Notes under the pieces: generated by a model
Database searches by the model: none
Told to the model about the DNA's origin: nothing
Seen by the model: the letters and a program-made list of their open reading frames with translations, nothing else
Source: an uncultured Acetobacteraceae bacterium
GTDB taxonomy: Bacteria > Pseudomonadota > Alphaproteobacteria > Acetobacterales > Acetobacteraceae
Length of the DNA stretch: 37,044 bases
Reading direction: 5' to 3'
Assembly: GCA_902805625.1 (NCBI GenBank)
Contig: CADCTL010000247.1
Coordinates: forward strand, 1-37,044
Translations under genes and position numbers: made by a program
In this document: one piece after another, positions 8,369 through 16,573 of the stretch
Layout: each line of letters starts with the position of its first letter
Numbering within the stretch: the first letter of the stretch is position 1

Positions 8369-9385
8369 ATGCGCGGATGGATGCTGGCCGGGTTGGGTTT
8401 GGCGCTGGGATGGGCGACGGGGGCGCTCGCCGGGCCGACGCTGGACGCGGTGCGGGCGCGGGGCGGCGTCGCTTGCGGCGTGAACCAGGGCGTGGCGGGC
8501 TTCTCCGCCCCGGACAGCCGCGGCGAGTTCCGCGGGTTGGACGCCGACCTGTGCCGCGCCATCGCCGCCGCGGTGCTGGGCGATCCGGGCAAGGTGCGCT
8601 TCGTCGCGACGTCCTCGCAGAACCGGTTCACCCTGCTGCAATCGGGCGAGATCGACGTGCTGGCGCGCAACGCCACGCAGACCCTCACGCGCGACACGGC
8701 GCTCGGGCTGAACATGGCGGGGGTGAACTTCTACGACGGGCAGGGTTTCATGGTGCGGAAAGCCGCGAACATCGCGTCCGCCAAGGGGCTGGACGGCGCG
8801 ACCGTGTGCGCCCAGCCCGGCACCACGAGCGAGCTGAACTTGGCCGACTATTTCCGCTCGAACAACCTGCGGATGACGCCGGTGCTGATCGAGCGGCCGG
8901 ACGAATTCGTCGCCGCCTACAGCGCCGGCCGCTGCGACGCGATGACCCAGGACGCGAGCCAGCTCGCCTCCTACCGCGCGACGGCGCTCGCCAACCCGGA
9001 CGACCACGTCGTGCTGCCCGAGCGCATCAGCAAGGAGCCGCTCGGCCCAATGGTGCGGCACGGCGACGACCAGTGGCTGGACATCGTGAAGTGGGTGCTG
9101 GCCGGGCTGGTGGAGGCGGAGGAGCAGGGGATCACCCAGGCCAACGTGGAGGAGCGGCTCCGCGACCCGAACCCGGCGGTGCAGCGGATGCTGGGTGTGA
9201 CGCCGGGCTTCGGGCGGGCGCTCGGGCTCGATGAGCGCTGGCTGTTCAACGCCGTCCGCGCGGTCGGCAACTACGGGGAAAGCTTCGAGCGCCACCTCGG
9301 CCGCGGCAGCGCCATCGGCCTGCCGCGCGGCATGAACGACCTGTGGACCCGCGGCGGGTTGATGTACGCGCTGCCGTTGCGGTAA
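8369..9385 (+). CDS. Amino-acid ABC transporter substrate-binding protein, AapJ-like
   Basis: The 338-residue product has a classical signal peptide (MRGWMLAGLGLALGWATG, then ALA before GPT). A family-3 binding protein of the AapJ/general L-amino-acid class follows. Matching blocks are GVACGVNQGVAGFSAPDS, GLDADLCRAIAAAVLGD, a SGEIDVLARNATQTLTRD stretch, CAQPGTTSELNLADYF, and GRCDAMTQDASQL. It should bind amino acids in the periplasm and hand them to AapQMP-type membrane components. None of these is nearby, so it is an orphan that must share a transporter or act as a sensor ligand protein. The ATG at 8369 sits 8 bases after GGGAGG; the in-frame ATG at 8363 is too close to that site. Confidence 0.9.
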   Translation: MRGWMLAGLGLALGWATGALAGPTLDAVRARGGVACGVNQGVAGFSAPDSRGEFRGLDADLCRAIAAAVLGDPGKVRFVATSSQNRFTLLQSGEIDVLARNATQTLTRDTALGLNMAGVNFYDGQGFMVRKAANIASAKGLDGATVCAQPGTTSELNLADYFRSNNLRMTPVLIERPDEFVAAYSAGRCDAMTQDASQLASYRATALANPDDHVVLPERISKEPLGPMVRHGDDQWLDIVKWVLAGLVEAEEQGITQANVEERLRDPNPAVQRMLGVTPGFGRALGLDERWLFNAVRAVGNYGESFERHLGRGSAIGLPRGMNDLWTRGGLMYALPLR

Positions 9386-9408
9386 CGGCGGCCGCGGGGC
9401 GCCTCGCG

Positions 9409-9445
9409 GGCGGTGGGCGGGAACGCCCGCCCCCCGCTCACCGCC
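9409..9445 (+). terminator. Strong GC hairpin after the AapJ-like gene
   Basis: GGGCGGG (9415-9421) and CCCGCCC (9426-9432) pair around an AACG loop, and GGCGGT (9409-9414) with ACCGCC (9440-9445) forms an outer stem. It starts 24 bases after the stop codon at 9385. There is no T-run, so it may act as a weak or Rho-assisted terminator or stabilise the mRNA end. Confidence 0.4.
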
Positions 9446-9790
9446 GCCGGCGGCCGACGCTCCATCCCGTGCTGCCTCGCGCCGCCATGAGCCCCTCCAA
9501 CAACCGCCTCGCAGCGCCGAACCCCGACGTCTTGGCGCGGCGCCTGCCCGCGGTCGCTCATGGACCCGAGCATGTCCGCGAGGCGGCCGCCCAGGCCGGC
9601 CTCCAATGACCGGTCCTTCAAGAACAAGCCGACGATGCCGCACGTGGCCGAGATTCCCGAACCGGCGCCACGACGTTCGGCGCTTGCTGTCGAACGATCG
9701 CCACGGCCTGAAAGGCAGTCAACCGAGCTGAAGAAGGTTTCTCAACGAGAAACCGCGCGGGCAGCGAGTGGACGAAGGACCACGTCCGTT
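9446..9790. other. Convergent intergenic stretch without a recognised gene
   Basis: Lies between the AapJ-like gene (+) and the class II aldolase-like gene (-). Short open frames on both strands show no motif. Apart from the hairpin at its left edge nothing functional is apparent. Confidence 0.5.
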
Positions 9791-10552
9791 TCAGCGGCGA
9801 TAGTCGGCGCCCTTGCGGTCCACCGCGCGCACCAAGCCCTGGAACTCGAGCAGCCCGTACTCGGGCGAGCCGCGGAGCTTTTTCATCCGCGCCGCCGCCT
9901 TCCGCACGACATCGTCGGCGATCATCACCGGCGGCTCATCCAGGCTGCGGGCCATCAGCTCCACCTCGCAAGCGCGTTCCAGCATGTACAGCCGCATGAG
10001 CGCGCCGTGGACGGTTTGGCCTAGCGTCAGCAGGCCGTGGTTGAGCAGCACCACGCAACTGCCGTTGGCGCAGGTCGCCCCGAGCGCGTCGCATTCCTCC
10101 TGTGAGGCCGGGACGCCGTACTCGTGGTAGGCGACATCGTCCAGCACATGCAGGGCGTCCTGGCTGATCGGCCGCAGCCCATTGCGCAGGAGCGACAGCC
10201 CGGCCCCGGCTCGGGTGTGGGTGTGCAGCACGCACATCGCGTCCGGGCGCGCCTTGTAGACGCCGCTGTGGATGGTGAACCCCGCCGCGTTGAACCTGCC
10301 TTGGTCACCGACGACGTTGCCGTCGAGGTCCATCTTGACCAGGCTGGAAGCGGTGATCTCGTCGAACATCTCGCCGTAGCGGTTTATGAGGAAGGTGTTC
10401 GGCTCACCGGGTACGCGCGCCGACATGTGCGTGTTGATGAGGTCGGTCCAGCCGAGGTGGTGGACCACGTGGTACAGCGCGGCGAGCTCGCAGCGCGTCC
10501 CCCACTCGGCGTCCGTCGCTCCGGGGCGGCTTTCTTTCAGGGCTGCTGACAT
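9791..10552 (-). CDS. Class II aldolase/adducin family protein
   Basis: This 253-residue protein spans the class II aldolase/adducin domain. The metal-site histidines are seen as His110-Thr-His112 (VLHTHTRAG) and His172 in the LLNHGLLTLG motif, with a conserved NRYGEMFDEITASSLVKMDLDG-type block near residues 57-78. Family members split or epimerise phosphorylated sugars using a divalent metal. Versions like this one (WGTRCELAALYHVVHHLGW, HMSARVPG) are common in alphaproteobacterial catabolic loci without assigned substrates. It is probably cytoplasmic. The ATG at 10552 follows a GAGGAGAG ribosome site; the in-frame extension to 10624 has none. It appears monocistronic, flanked by roughly 400-base gaps. 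Confidence 0.9.
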   Translation of the reverse strand: MSAALKESRPGATDAEWGTRCELAALYHVVHHLGWTDLINTHMSARVPGEPNTFLINRYGEMFDEITASSLVKMDLDGNVVGDQGRFNAAGFTIHSGVYKARPDAMCVLHTHTRAGAGLSLLRNGLRPISQDALHVLDDVAYHEYGVPASQEECDALGATCANGSCVVLLNHGLLTLGQTVHGALMRLYMLERACEVELMARSLDEPPVMIADDVVRKAAARMKKLRGSPEYGLLEFQGLVRAVDRKGADYRR

Positions 10553-10960
10553 CGCTCTCTCCTCGCGCTGCGCTTGCGTCGGCGGGTTAGCACTTGCTGG
10601 CAGCCTGTCGCGACGCCGTGGCACGCCAGGACGCTTGTCCGCCGTCGGAGCGTTCGGGGCCGATGGCGGCCCGGTTCAAACGAAGCCCCGCGCGGCCGGT
10701 GGACCGATGCTAAGCGCCTCCGCCGCGGTGGAGCAATCGTCGCTGTCGGCTGGGCCAGGAACGGCTCGCCCCGTGCTGTCCCGGCAGCGAGGCGAGAGGG
10801 CGCGTGCGGGGCTGTCGCACGGTGCCCCCGGGTCAAAGGCCGCCGCTGAGCCTGTCGTCCATGCGCTGTCGTTCCGGCCTTCGCCATGATGGGGCATGGC
10901 TTGTGTTCCTGCCCGCTGGTCCTGCCGAGCGGTGCGCTCGGCCGCCGCCGTCCAGGATCG
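10553..10960. other. Intergenic stretch between aldolase-like gene and dctM
   Basis: Both flanking genes are on the minus strand, so this region should contain the aldolase promoter and the end of the TRAP operon. Frames on both strands were read and are Arg/Pro-rich without motifs. No clear hairpin or promoter stands out. Confidence 0.5.
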
Positions 10961-12268
10961 TCAGTTCCCGTATGCCAAGCGCGGCAACCAGAGCGCCATC
11001 TCGGGGAAGGCAATCATCAACCCCGTCATCGCCACCATCGCCAGGAAGAAGGGGACCGTGCCTTGGAACACCTCGGCGATGGTCCCTTCCCGGCGCACCG
11101 CCTGGATCACGTAGAGGGTCATGCCAACGGGCGGCGAGATCAGCGAGATCTCGCACATCAGCACGATGAACACGCCAAACCACACCGGATCGACGCCGGC
11201 CGCGACCACCACGGGGAACACCACCGGCACGGTGCCGACCAGCATCGGCAAGGTTTCGAAGAAGACGCCGAGCAGCAGGTAGAACACCGTCAGCGCCAGG
11301 ACGAGTTCCAGCGGCGAGGCGCCGATCGCTGTGACGAAGGCGCCGAGCGCCGGCGTGACGCCGAGCAGGCCGAGCACGAAGTTGAGATAGAACGCCACCG
11401 CTAGGATCAGCAGGCTCATCGCCGTCAGGTTCGCGGTGGCGATGAAGCACTCGTGCAGCATCCGCACGCCGAGCCTGCCGTAGAACGCCGCGACCGGCAG
11501 CGCCGCCACCACGGCGAGCGCCGCGGACTCGGTCACGGTCGCCCAGCCCGTGTAGATCGAGCCCATGATGATGCCGAAGATGGCCAGGGGCGGCAGCAGG
11601 TCCGCCGCGCGCCGCAGCCGCACCGGGAACGGATCGAGCGCCTCCTTTTCCCGCACAAGGTCGGGCCGGACCAGCGCGATCAGCACGATGGTGCCCATGA
11701 ACAGCGCCGTCATCACCACGCCCGGCACGACCGCGGCGGCGTAGAGCCGGCCGACCGAGGTGTTGGTCATGGCGCCGTAGACGATCAGCGCCACGCCCGG
11801 CGGGATCAGGTTCCCGAGCGACGCGCCGGCGGCGATGGAACCCAGCACCAGCCGCGTGTCGTAGCGCCGCCGGCGGAAGGAGGGCAGGGCGACGGTGGAC
11901 ACCGTGGCCGCGGTGGCGACGGAGGAGCCGGACACGGCCGAGAACACGGCGGAAGCGCCGATGTTGGTGTGCAGCAGCCCCCCGGGCAGCGGGTTCAGCC
12001 AATCCGCCAAGCTGCGGTACAATCGGTCGGTCGAGCCGCTGCGCACCAGGATCTCGCCCAGCAGGATGTAGAGCGGGATGGACAGCAGGACGTAGTCCTC
12101 CATCGCGCCCCAGAGCTGGGTGCCGAAAGCCTCCACCAGCGCCGGGCCGAGATAGAACGCGGCGCCCAGCAGGGCCACGAGGAACATCGCTGTGGCGACG
12201 TGGAGCCCAAGAAAGAGCAAGGCGATCAGCAGCAGGAAGCCGACCGCGGACTCCACCACGCCGATCAC
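10961..12268 (-). CDS. dctM: TRAP transporter large permease (DctM)
   Basis: The 435-residue membrane protein has the expected length and about a dozen hydrophobic segments. DctM hallmarks are visible: a SIPLYILLGEILVRSG segment early, then SGSSVATAATVSTVALPSF, ASLGNLIPPGVALIVYG, and a late MCEISLISPPVGMTLYVIQ segment. It forms the sodium-driven transport channel with DctQ, fed by the periplasmic DctP. The start is taken as GTG at 12268, whose first bases overlap the TGA of dctQ (GTGA, 12265-12268), implying translational coupling. It is the last gene of the deacetylase-dctQ-dctM operon. Substrate is not readable from the permease. Confidence 0.93.
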   Translation of the reverse strand: MIGVVESAVGFLLLIALLFLGLHVATAMFLVALLGAAFYLGPALVEAFGTQLWGAMEDYVLLSIPLYILLGEILVRSGSTDRLYRSLADWLNPLPGGLLHTNIGASAVFSAVSGSSVATAATVSTVALPSFRRRRYDTRLVLGSIAAGASLGNLIPPGVALIVYGAMTNTSVGRLYAAAVVPGVVMTALFMGTIVLIALVRPDLVREKEALDPFPVRLRRAADLLPPLAIFGIIMGSIYTGWATVTESAALAVVAALPVAAFYGRLGVRMLHECFIATANLTAMSLLILAVAFYLNFVLGLLGVTPALGAFVTAIGASPLELVLALTVFYLLLGVFFETLPMLVGTVPVVFPVVVAAGVDPVWFGVFIVLMCEISLISPPVGMTLYVIQAVRREGTIAEVFQGTVPFFLAMVAMTGLMIAFPEMALWLPRLAYGN

Positions 12269-12906
12269 GGCCGCGCATCCCCGGCCGCGCCGCCGCGGGC
12301 CAGGACGGCGCCGACCTCGACATCCACCTCCTCCTCGACCGTCAACGGCCCGTAGAGACTGTTCACGCGGCGCCAGTCCGTGAGGAGCAACAGCAACGCG
12401 TGCGCCGCCATCGCTCCGGCGGCCGCGGCGAACACGGCCAGTCCGGCGAGCCAGGCCGACTGCGGGAGCCACAGGGGCGTTTGCAACGGCGAATTGGCGC
12501 GGCTCTGGAATTCGAGGCTTTCGGACAGCACCGCCCAGCCGCGCCAAGCGGCGAAGGCGGCGAGGCAGGCGAGCAGCGCGTAGGCGAGGGCGTTCAGCGC
12601 GGCGCGCGCCCGGCCAGGCAGCCGGCCGAGCAGGAAGTCCACCCGCGTGTGCCCTTTCGCCAGCAGCGTGTTGGCGAAGCCGAAGGCGGAAACGACCGCC
12701 AGCGTGTACCCGCCGATCTCGTCCACGCCCTGGATCGAGACGCCCAGCAGCTTGCGCAACAGGATCTCGGCGACGGTGAGGAAGGACAGGCCGAGCAGCC
12801 ACCAGCCCGACAGGATGGCAAGCAGCCGTGCCGGTGGCCCGAACAGGCGGGCGACGGGGTTATTGGCGACTGCCACGCGCGGCGGGTCGCTGGGGGCGGA
12901 ACTCAA
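12265..12906 (-). CDS. dctQ: TRAP transporter small permease (DctQ)
   Basis: The 213-residue product has four hydrophobic segments in the DctQ arrangement: an AILSGWWLLGLSFLTVAEILL-type first helix (about residues 27-48), IQGVDEIGGYTLAVVSAFGFA, a KGHTRVDFLLGRLP loop followed by helix three, and a final helix near WLAGLAVFAAAAGAMAAHAL. It is the auxiliary membrane subunit that partners DctM. The best start is TTG at 12906, overlapping the TGA of the upstream deacetylase gene (TTGA, 12903-12906) with AAGG just before it. GTG at 12876 is an alternative with a poorer ribosome site. The C-terminus has a hydrophilic extension with EEEVDVEVG after the last helix. Confidence 0.88.
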   Translation of the reverse strand: MSSAPSDPPRVAVANNPVARLFGPPARLLAILSGWWLLGLSFLTVAEILLRKLLGVSIQGVDEIGGYTLAVVSAFGFANTLLAKGHTRVDFLLGRLPGRARAALNALAYALLACLAAFAAWRGWAVLSESLEFQSRANSPLQTPLWLPQSAWLAGLAVFAAAAGAMAAHALLLLLTDWRRVNSLYGPLTVEEEVDVEVGAVLARGGAAGDARP

Positions 12907-13820
12907 TGCCTTGTTCCAGGTGGCGGCGGCAGCCGTGGACGCACCCAGTCGGCTATGTCGATGCGGCGCGCCACCCACACCTTCGGGCCGAGTTCGGCGA
13001 GGCGCGCGAGGATCGCCTCCACCGCGCGGAAGCGGGCGGGGCGGCCGCAGATGCGCAGGTGGAAGCCGATGTTGAGCAGCTTCGGGGCGCCGCGCTCGCC
13101 CTCCTCCAACAACTGCTCCAGGGCCGCGTCCACGTAGGCCGCGAAGTCGCCCGGCTGCACGAAGCCGTTCGGGTGGAAGAATTTCATGTCGTTGGTGTCG
13201 AGCGCGTAGGGCAGGATGAGCATGGGGCCGCCAGGGACCGCCGCGTCCCAGTAGGGCAGGTCGTCGTCGAAGGCGTTGCTGTCGTAAGCGAAGCCCAGCT
13301 CGGCCAGCAACGCCCGGGTGTGGACGGATGGGCTGCCGCGGCAGAAGAAGCCGCGGGGGCGCTCGCCGGTCGCAGCCTCGATCGCCTGGACGGAGCGCAG
13401 CAGGTCGGCCTTCTCGCTTTCCCGGTCCGGGTAGTCCGCGTGCGGGCGCCAGCGCCAGCCGTGGCAGGCGGGCTCGTGCCCGCGGCGTGCCACCTCCCGC
13501 GCCAGCGCCGGCGTGCGCGCCGCCGCGCGTCCGCACATGAAGAAGGTGGACCTCATGCCGTGCCGGTCGAAGGCGTCGAGGAAGCGGAGCAGGCCGGCGC
13601 GCAGGCCGTAGGCGAAGATTTGCTCCTGCCCGATGTCGCGCTGGCCCGGTCGGACGACGCTGACCACCTCGCCCAGCCGCTCGGTCTCGCCGTCGCCGGC
13701 TTCGAGCGAGAGCTCGGCGCCTTCCTCGTAGTTGACCACGAGGGACACCGCCACCTGGGCTCCGCCGGGCCAAACGAGGGGCGGCGGCGTCAGGCCGTAG
13801 CCGATGAGGTCGCGTTGCAT
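12903..13820 (-). CDS. Polysaccharide deacetylase family protein, PuuE/allantoinase-like
   Basis: This 305-residue protein opens with QRDLIGYGLTPPPLVWPGGA and VAVSLVVNYEEGAELS, the signature opening of the PuuE branch of the NodB-fold deacetylases. PuuE members hydrolyse allantoin in purine breakdown. Further PuuE-type blocks are FDRHGMRSTFFMCGRA, EPACHGWRW (His120), a CRGSPSVHTRALLAELGF stretch and FDDDLPYW. There is no signal peptide, so the enzyme is cytoplasmic. The ATG at 13820 follows GGGAAGAG. The gene is translationally coupled to dctQ and diverges from dctP, so the TRAP system probably imports its substrate, a ureide or cyclic amide (inference). True allantoinase activity is not certain, since this clade also includes uncharacterised imide/amide hydrolases. 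Confidence 0.87.
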   Translation of the reverse strand: MQRDLIGYGLTPPPLVWPGGAQVAVSLVVNYEEGAELSLEAGDGETERLGEVVSVVRPGQRDIGQEQIFAYGLRAGLLRFLDAFDRHGMRSTFFMCGRAAARTPALAREVARRGHEPACHGWRWRPHADYPDRESEKADLLRSVQAIEAATGERPRGFFCRGSPSVHTRALLAELGFAYDSNAFDDDLPYWDAAVPGGPMLILPYALDTNDMKFFHPNGFVQPGDFAAYVDAALEQLLEEGERGAPKLLNIGFHLRICGRPARFRAVEAILARLAELGPKVWVARRIDIADWVRPRLPPPPGTRH

Positions 13821-13895
13821 GCTCTTCCCGGTCGCGGCATCGTTCTTGCACGTCCGGCGATCCTGGCACAGGACGAACCGGGATAGGAGACCACG

Positions 13896-14954
13896 ATGCG
13901 CTTTCTCCGCCGCGCCGCGACATTGGCGCTCGGCGCCGCCGCTTGCCTCGCCTCGCCGGTCGTGGCGCAGCAATCGCCCGTTCCGCTGCGCGTGGCGGGC
14001 CATTTCACGGCGAACACCAAGCACGTGGACGGGGTCGAGCGGCCCTTCTTCGCCGGCCTGGGGCGCGAAACGGGCATCAACCTGGCCGTTACTTACAACC
14101 CGATGGACCAAGTGGGCGTGCAGGCCGCGGACGCGCTGCGGCACCTGCGCAACGGCACCTTCGACGTGATGTCAGTGCTCATCGGGCAGACCGCGCGCGA
14201 CGAGCCTTTCATCGACAGCCTCGACCTGATCGGCGTCAGCACCACGCTGGACGAGACACGGGCGGCCGTGGACGCCGGGCGCGAGGCGCTGGATCGCCGG
14301 TTGGGGGAGAGGTTCAACGCCAAGGTCCTGACGCTCTGGCCGTTCGGGCCGCAGGTGTTCTTCTGCAACCGGCCCGTGCGGAGCATGGCGGACCTGCGCG
14401 GGCTCAAGGTGCGGAGCTACACGCCTTCCATGTCCGCCCTGGTGCAGACCTTGGGCGCCACGCCGGTCACGCTGCAGTTGAGCGAGGTGTACCAGGCCCT
14501 CCAGCGCGGCACGGTGGAGTGTGGCATCACCTCTGCGACCTCGGCCCACACCGCCAACTGGGGCGAGGTGGTCCGCTCCGTCCTACCCGTGAGCCTCGCC
14601 AGTGGCGTCCAGGGCCACTTCATCGGCTTGAACGCCTGGCGCCGTTTCAACCCCGAGCAGCAAGCCGCGCTGACTCGGGCCTTCGGGCGCATGGAACAAG
14701 AGTTGTGGGACCTCGCGCGCCGCAGCCACGACGAGGCGCTCGCCTGCCTCTCCGGCGCGGAGGCCTGCCGCGAGGGGCGGCGCTTCGATGTCGCGGTCGC
14801 GACGGTGCCGCCCGAGGACGAAGCGCGGGTGCGCCAAGCGGTGGGCGCCGTGGTGCTGCCGGCGTTCCGCGACAGTTGCAACCGCGTTTGGGGCGAGTGC
14901 GCGGCCGTGTGGAACCGCACGGTGGGCGCGGCGCGCGGCTACACCATCCCTTGA
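13896..14954 (+). CDS. dctP: TRAP transporter substrate-binding protein (DctP family)
   Basis: The 352-residue periplasmic protein has a signal peptide (MRFLRRAATLALGAAACLAS, with cleavage expected near VVAQ). The family hallmark arginine region is VFFCNRPVRSMADLRGLKVRSY, and TPVTLQLSEVYQALQRGTVE (given in part: LQLSEVYQALQRGTVE) matches the DctP ligand-binding block. It captures the substrate for the DctQ/DctM permease encoded divergently. Several cysteine pairs near the C-terminus (ACLSGAEAC, SCNRVWGEC) suggest disulfides, which is unusual for DctP proteins. The ATG at 13896 follows an AGGAGA site. The 75-base divergent gap between this gene and the deacetylase must hold both promoters. Confidence 0.92.
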   Translation: MRFLRRAATLALGAAACLASPVVAQQSPVPLRVAGHFTANTKHVDGVERPFFAGLGRETGINLAVTYNPMDQVGVQAADALRHLRNGTFDVMSVLIGQTARDEPFIDSLDLIGVSTTLDETRAAVDAGREALDRRLGERFNAKVLTLWPFGPQVFFCNRPVRSMADLRGLKVRSYTPSMSALVQTLGATPVTLQLSEVYQALQRGTVECGITSATSAHTANWGEVVRSVLPVSLASGVQGHFIGLNAWRRFNPEQQAALTRAFGRMEQELWDLARRSHDEALACLSGAEACREGRRFDVAVATVPPEDEARVRQAVGAVVLPAFRDSCNRVWGECAAVWNRTVGAARGYTIP

Positions 14955-14961
14955 CGCCGGA

Positions 14962-14982
14962 GGCCGCGGGCGAGCCGCGGCC
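14962..14982. terminator. Perfect inverted repeat between convergent genes
   Basis: GGCCGCGG (14962-14969) and CCGCGGCC (14975-14982) form a perfect 8-bp stem around a 5-base loop. It lies 8 bases after the dctP stop and 14 bases from the end of the amidohydrolase gene on the other strand. Placement suggests a bidirectional terminator, though there is no T-run on either side. Confidence 0.5.
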
Positions 14983-14995
14983 GCCACCTGCCGGC

Positions 14996-16543
14996 TCACA
15001 CGCGAGAGCTCGGGCGGTAGAAGGGCTCGTGGCGCGCGGGGTCCATGTAGCCTTCGTAGAAGCGCTTGGCGTGCGGCAGCAGGGCTTTGGAGAGGCGGCG
15101 CCGCTCGACCTCGTCGTCGGACAAGGCGCGGGACAGGTCGTCGTGCAGCGCCTTCAAGGCCGCGTCGCGGTCCACGCGGGTGAAGCGCCCGTCCGCGTAG
15201 ATCACCTCGCCGTCGCACATCACCGTCCGCACGGCCGAGGCCTTGGCGCGCTGGATCACGGCGTCCAGCAGCGGCGTTTCCTCGTCCAGGTAGGGGTAGG
15301 AAACGCTGTCCCAATCCACCAGCGACAGGTCGGCGCCCTTGCCGGGCTCGATGGTGCCGAGCGTTTCGCCGTAGGGCGTGGTGCGGGCACCGCCCAGGGT
15401 CGCCATCCGCAGCACCTGCGCCATGGCCGGCACCTCGTCGTCCCCCATGCCGGGCACGCGGTGGGCGCGCAGCACCAAGCGCATCTCCTGGAGCATGTCG
15501 CGGTCGTCGTTGATGCCCGCCTCGTCCAGTCCGATCGCGGTGTTGATGCCCGCCGCCTCGAAGCGGTTCAGCGCGGCTACCCCGGAGCGCAGGCGGAAGT
15601 TGGAGGAGCAGTTGTGGCAGATGCAGGTGCCGGTCTCCGCCACCCGCTCGATGTCGCGCTCGTTCAGCCAGACGCCGTGGCCGAGCGTGAGGCGAGGGCC
15701 GAGCATCCCGAAGCGGTCCAGGTACTCCAATGCCGTGCCCTCGCCGCCGCCGCGGCGACGCGCGTACTCCTTCTGGTAGGCGGTCTCGACCAGGTGCATG
15801 TGCATGGGCGCGCCTGTGGTGGCCGAAAGGTCCGACAGCGCCCCCAATGCCGCGTCCGAGCACCAGTGGAGGTTGGCGGGGGCGAGCTGGACCTTCACCC
15901 GGCGCTTGCCGTTGTGCGCCGCGTGCAGGTTGCGGAACATGTCGAGGCTGTCTTCCAGGCCCATTTGGAAGCGGTCGAACCAGCGTTGCATGGGGCCGCG
16001 CAGCTCAGACGGCAGGCTCGCCACGAAATCCTGGTCGGCTTGGTAAACGAGGCGGTTCTGGTCGCGCAGGGCGAAGCAGTAGGAGACCCGCATCCCGACC
16101 TCTTCGTAGGCGCGGATCACCTCGTTCGAGCGCGCCTCCACCTCGGCAAGCTTGCCCGGCAGCCAGCCGTGGATGTGCTGCACCGTCGTGGTGCCGGAAG
16201 CGATCATCTCGAACGCGGAGTAGAGCGTGTCGAGGTGGAGGTTGAGGTTACGCGCCACCATGCGCGTGACGAACCAGAGTTCCAGCGGCATGTCCGGGGA
16301 GCCGAGCTGCACCGGCGTCAGCCCGACGTGGTGGTGGCCGTTGACGAAACCCGGCAGCATCACCTCGCGCCCGGTGCCGACCACGGGCACGGTCCGGTGG
16401 CGGCGGTGCAGGTCGTCGTAGGCGCCGGTTTCGACGACGATCCCGTCCTCCTGGAGGACGGCGCCGTCGGGCACCTCCTCCCACTCGGTGCGGGACAGGG
16501 TCTTGGTGATCATGGCGCGGCTGCGCACCAGGGAAACGGCCAT
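14996..16543 (-). CDS. Amidohydrolase family protein, ATZ/TRZ-like
   Basis: The 515-residue product belongs to the metal-dependent amidohydrolase superfamily, in the ATZ/TRZ/cytosine-deaminase-type branch. Metal ligands are visible as His70/His72 (PGFVNGHHHVG), His248/His250 (MHMHLVET), His289 (LTLGHGVWL) and Asp340 (GLDEAGIND). The C-terminal beta-sandwich has the usual TIEPGKGADLSLVDWD block. These enzymes deaminate or dechlorinate purines, pyrimidines or triazines. The substrate here is not defined. It is the last gene of a four-gene operon behind a NitT/TauT-type importer (30-base gap), so it likely acts on the imported compound. A strong AAGGAGCGAAGG site precedes the ATG at 16543. No signal peptide. 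Confidence 0.9.
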   Translation of the reverse strand: MAVSLVRSRAMITKTLSRTEWEEVPDGAVLQEDGIVVETGAYDDLHRRHRTVPVVGTGREVMLPGFVNGHHHVGLTPVQLGSPDMPLELWFVTRMVARNLNLHLDTLYSAFEMIASGTTTVQHIHGWLPGKLAEVEARSNEVIRAYEEVGMRVSYCFALRDQNRLVYQADQDFVASLPSELRGPMQRWFDRFQMGLEDSLDMFRNLHAAHNGKRRVKVQLAPANLHWCSDAALGALSDLSATTGAPMHMHLVETAYQKEYARRRGGGEGTALEYLDRFGMLGPRLTLGHGVWLNERDIERVAETGTCICHNCSSNFRLRSGVAALNRFEAAGINTAIGLDEAGINDDRDMLQEMRLVLRAHRVPGMGDDEVPAMAQVLRMATLGGARTTPYGETLGTIEPGKGADLSLVDWDSVSYPYLDEETPLLDAVIQRAKASAVRTVMCDGEVIYADGRFTRVDRDAALKALHDDLSRALSDDEVERRRLSKALLPHAKRFYEGYMDPARHEPFYRPSSRV

Positions 16544-16573
16544 GGGCCTTCGCTCCTTGTTGGGTCGAGGCGG

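Noticed and set aside
5300-9643. A 1447-codon open frame on the minus strand
   Set aside because: It runs antisense to the molybdopterin oxidoreductase and AapJ-like genes, has Arg/Gly/His-biased composition and no motifs. Long antisense frames are expected in GC-rich genomes; only the amidase further on is real on this strand.
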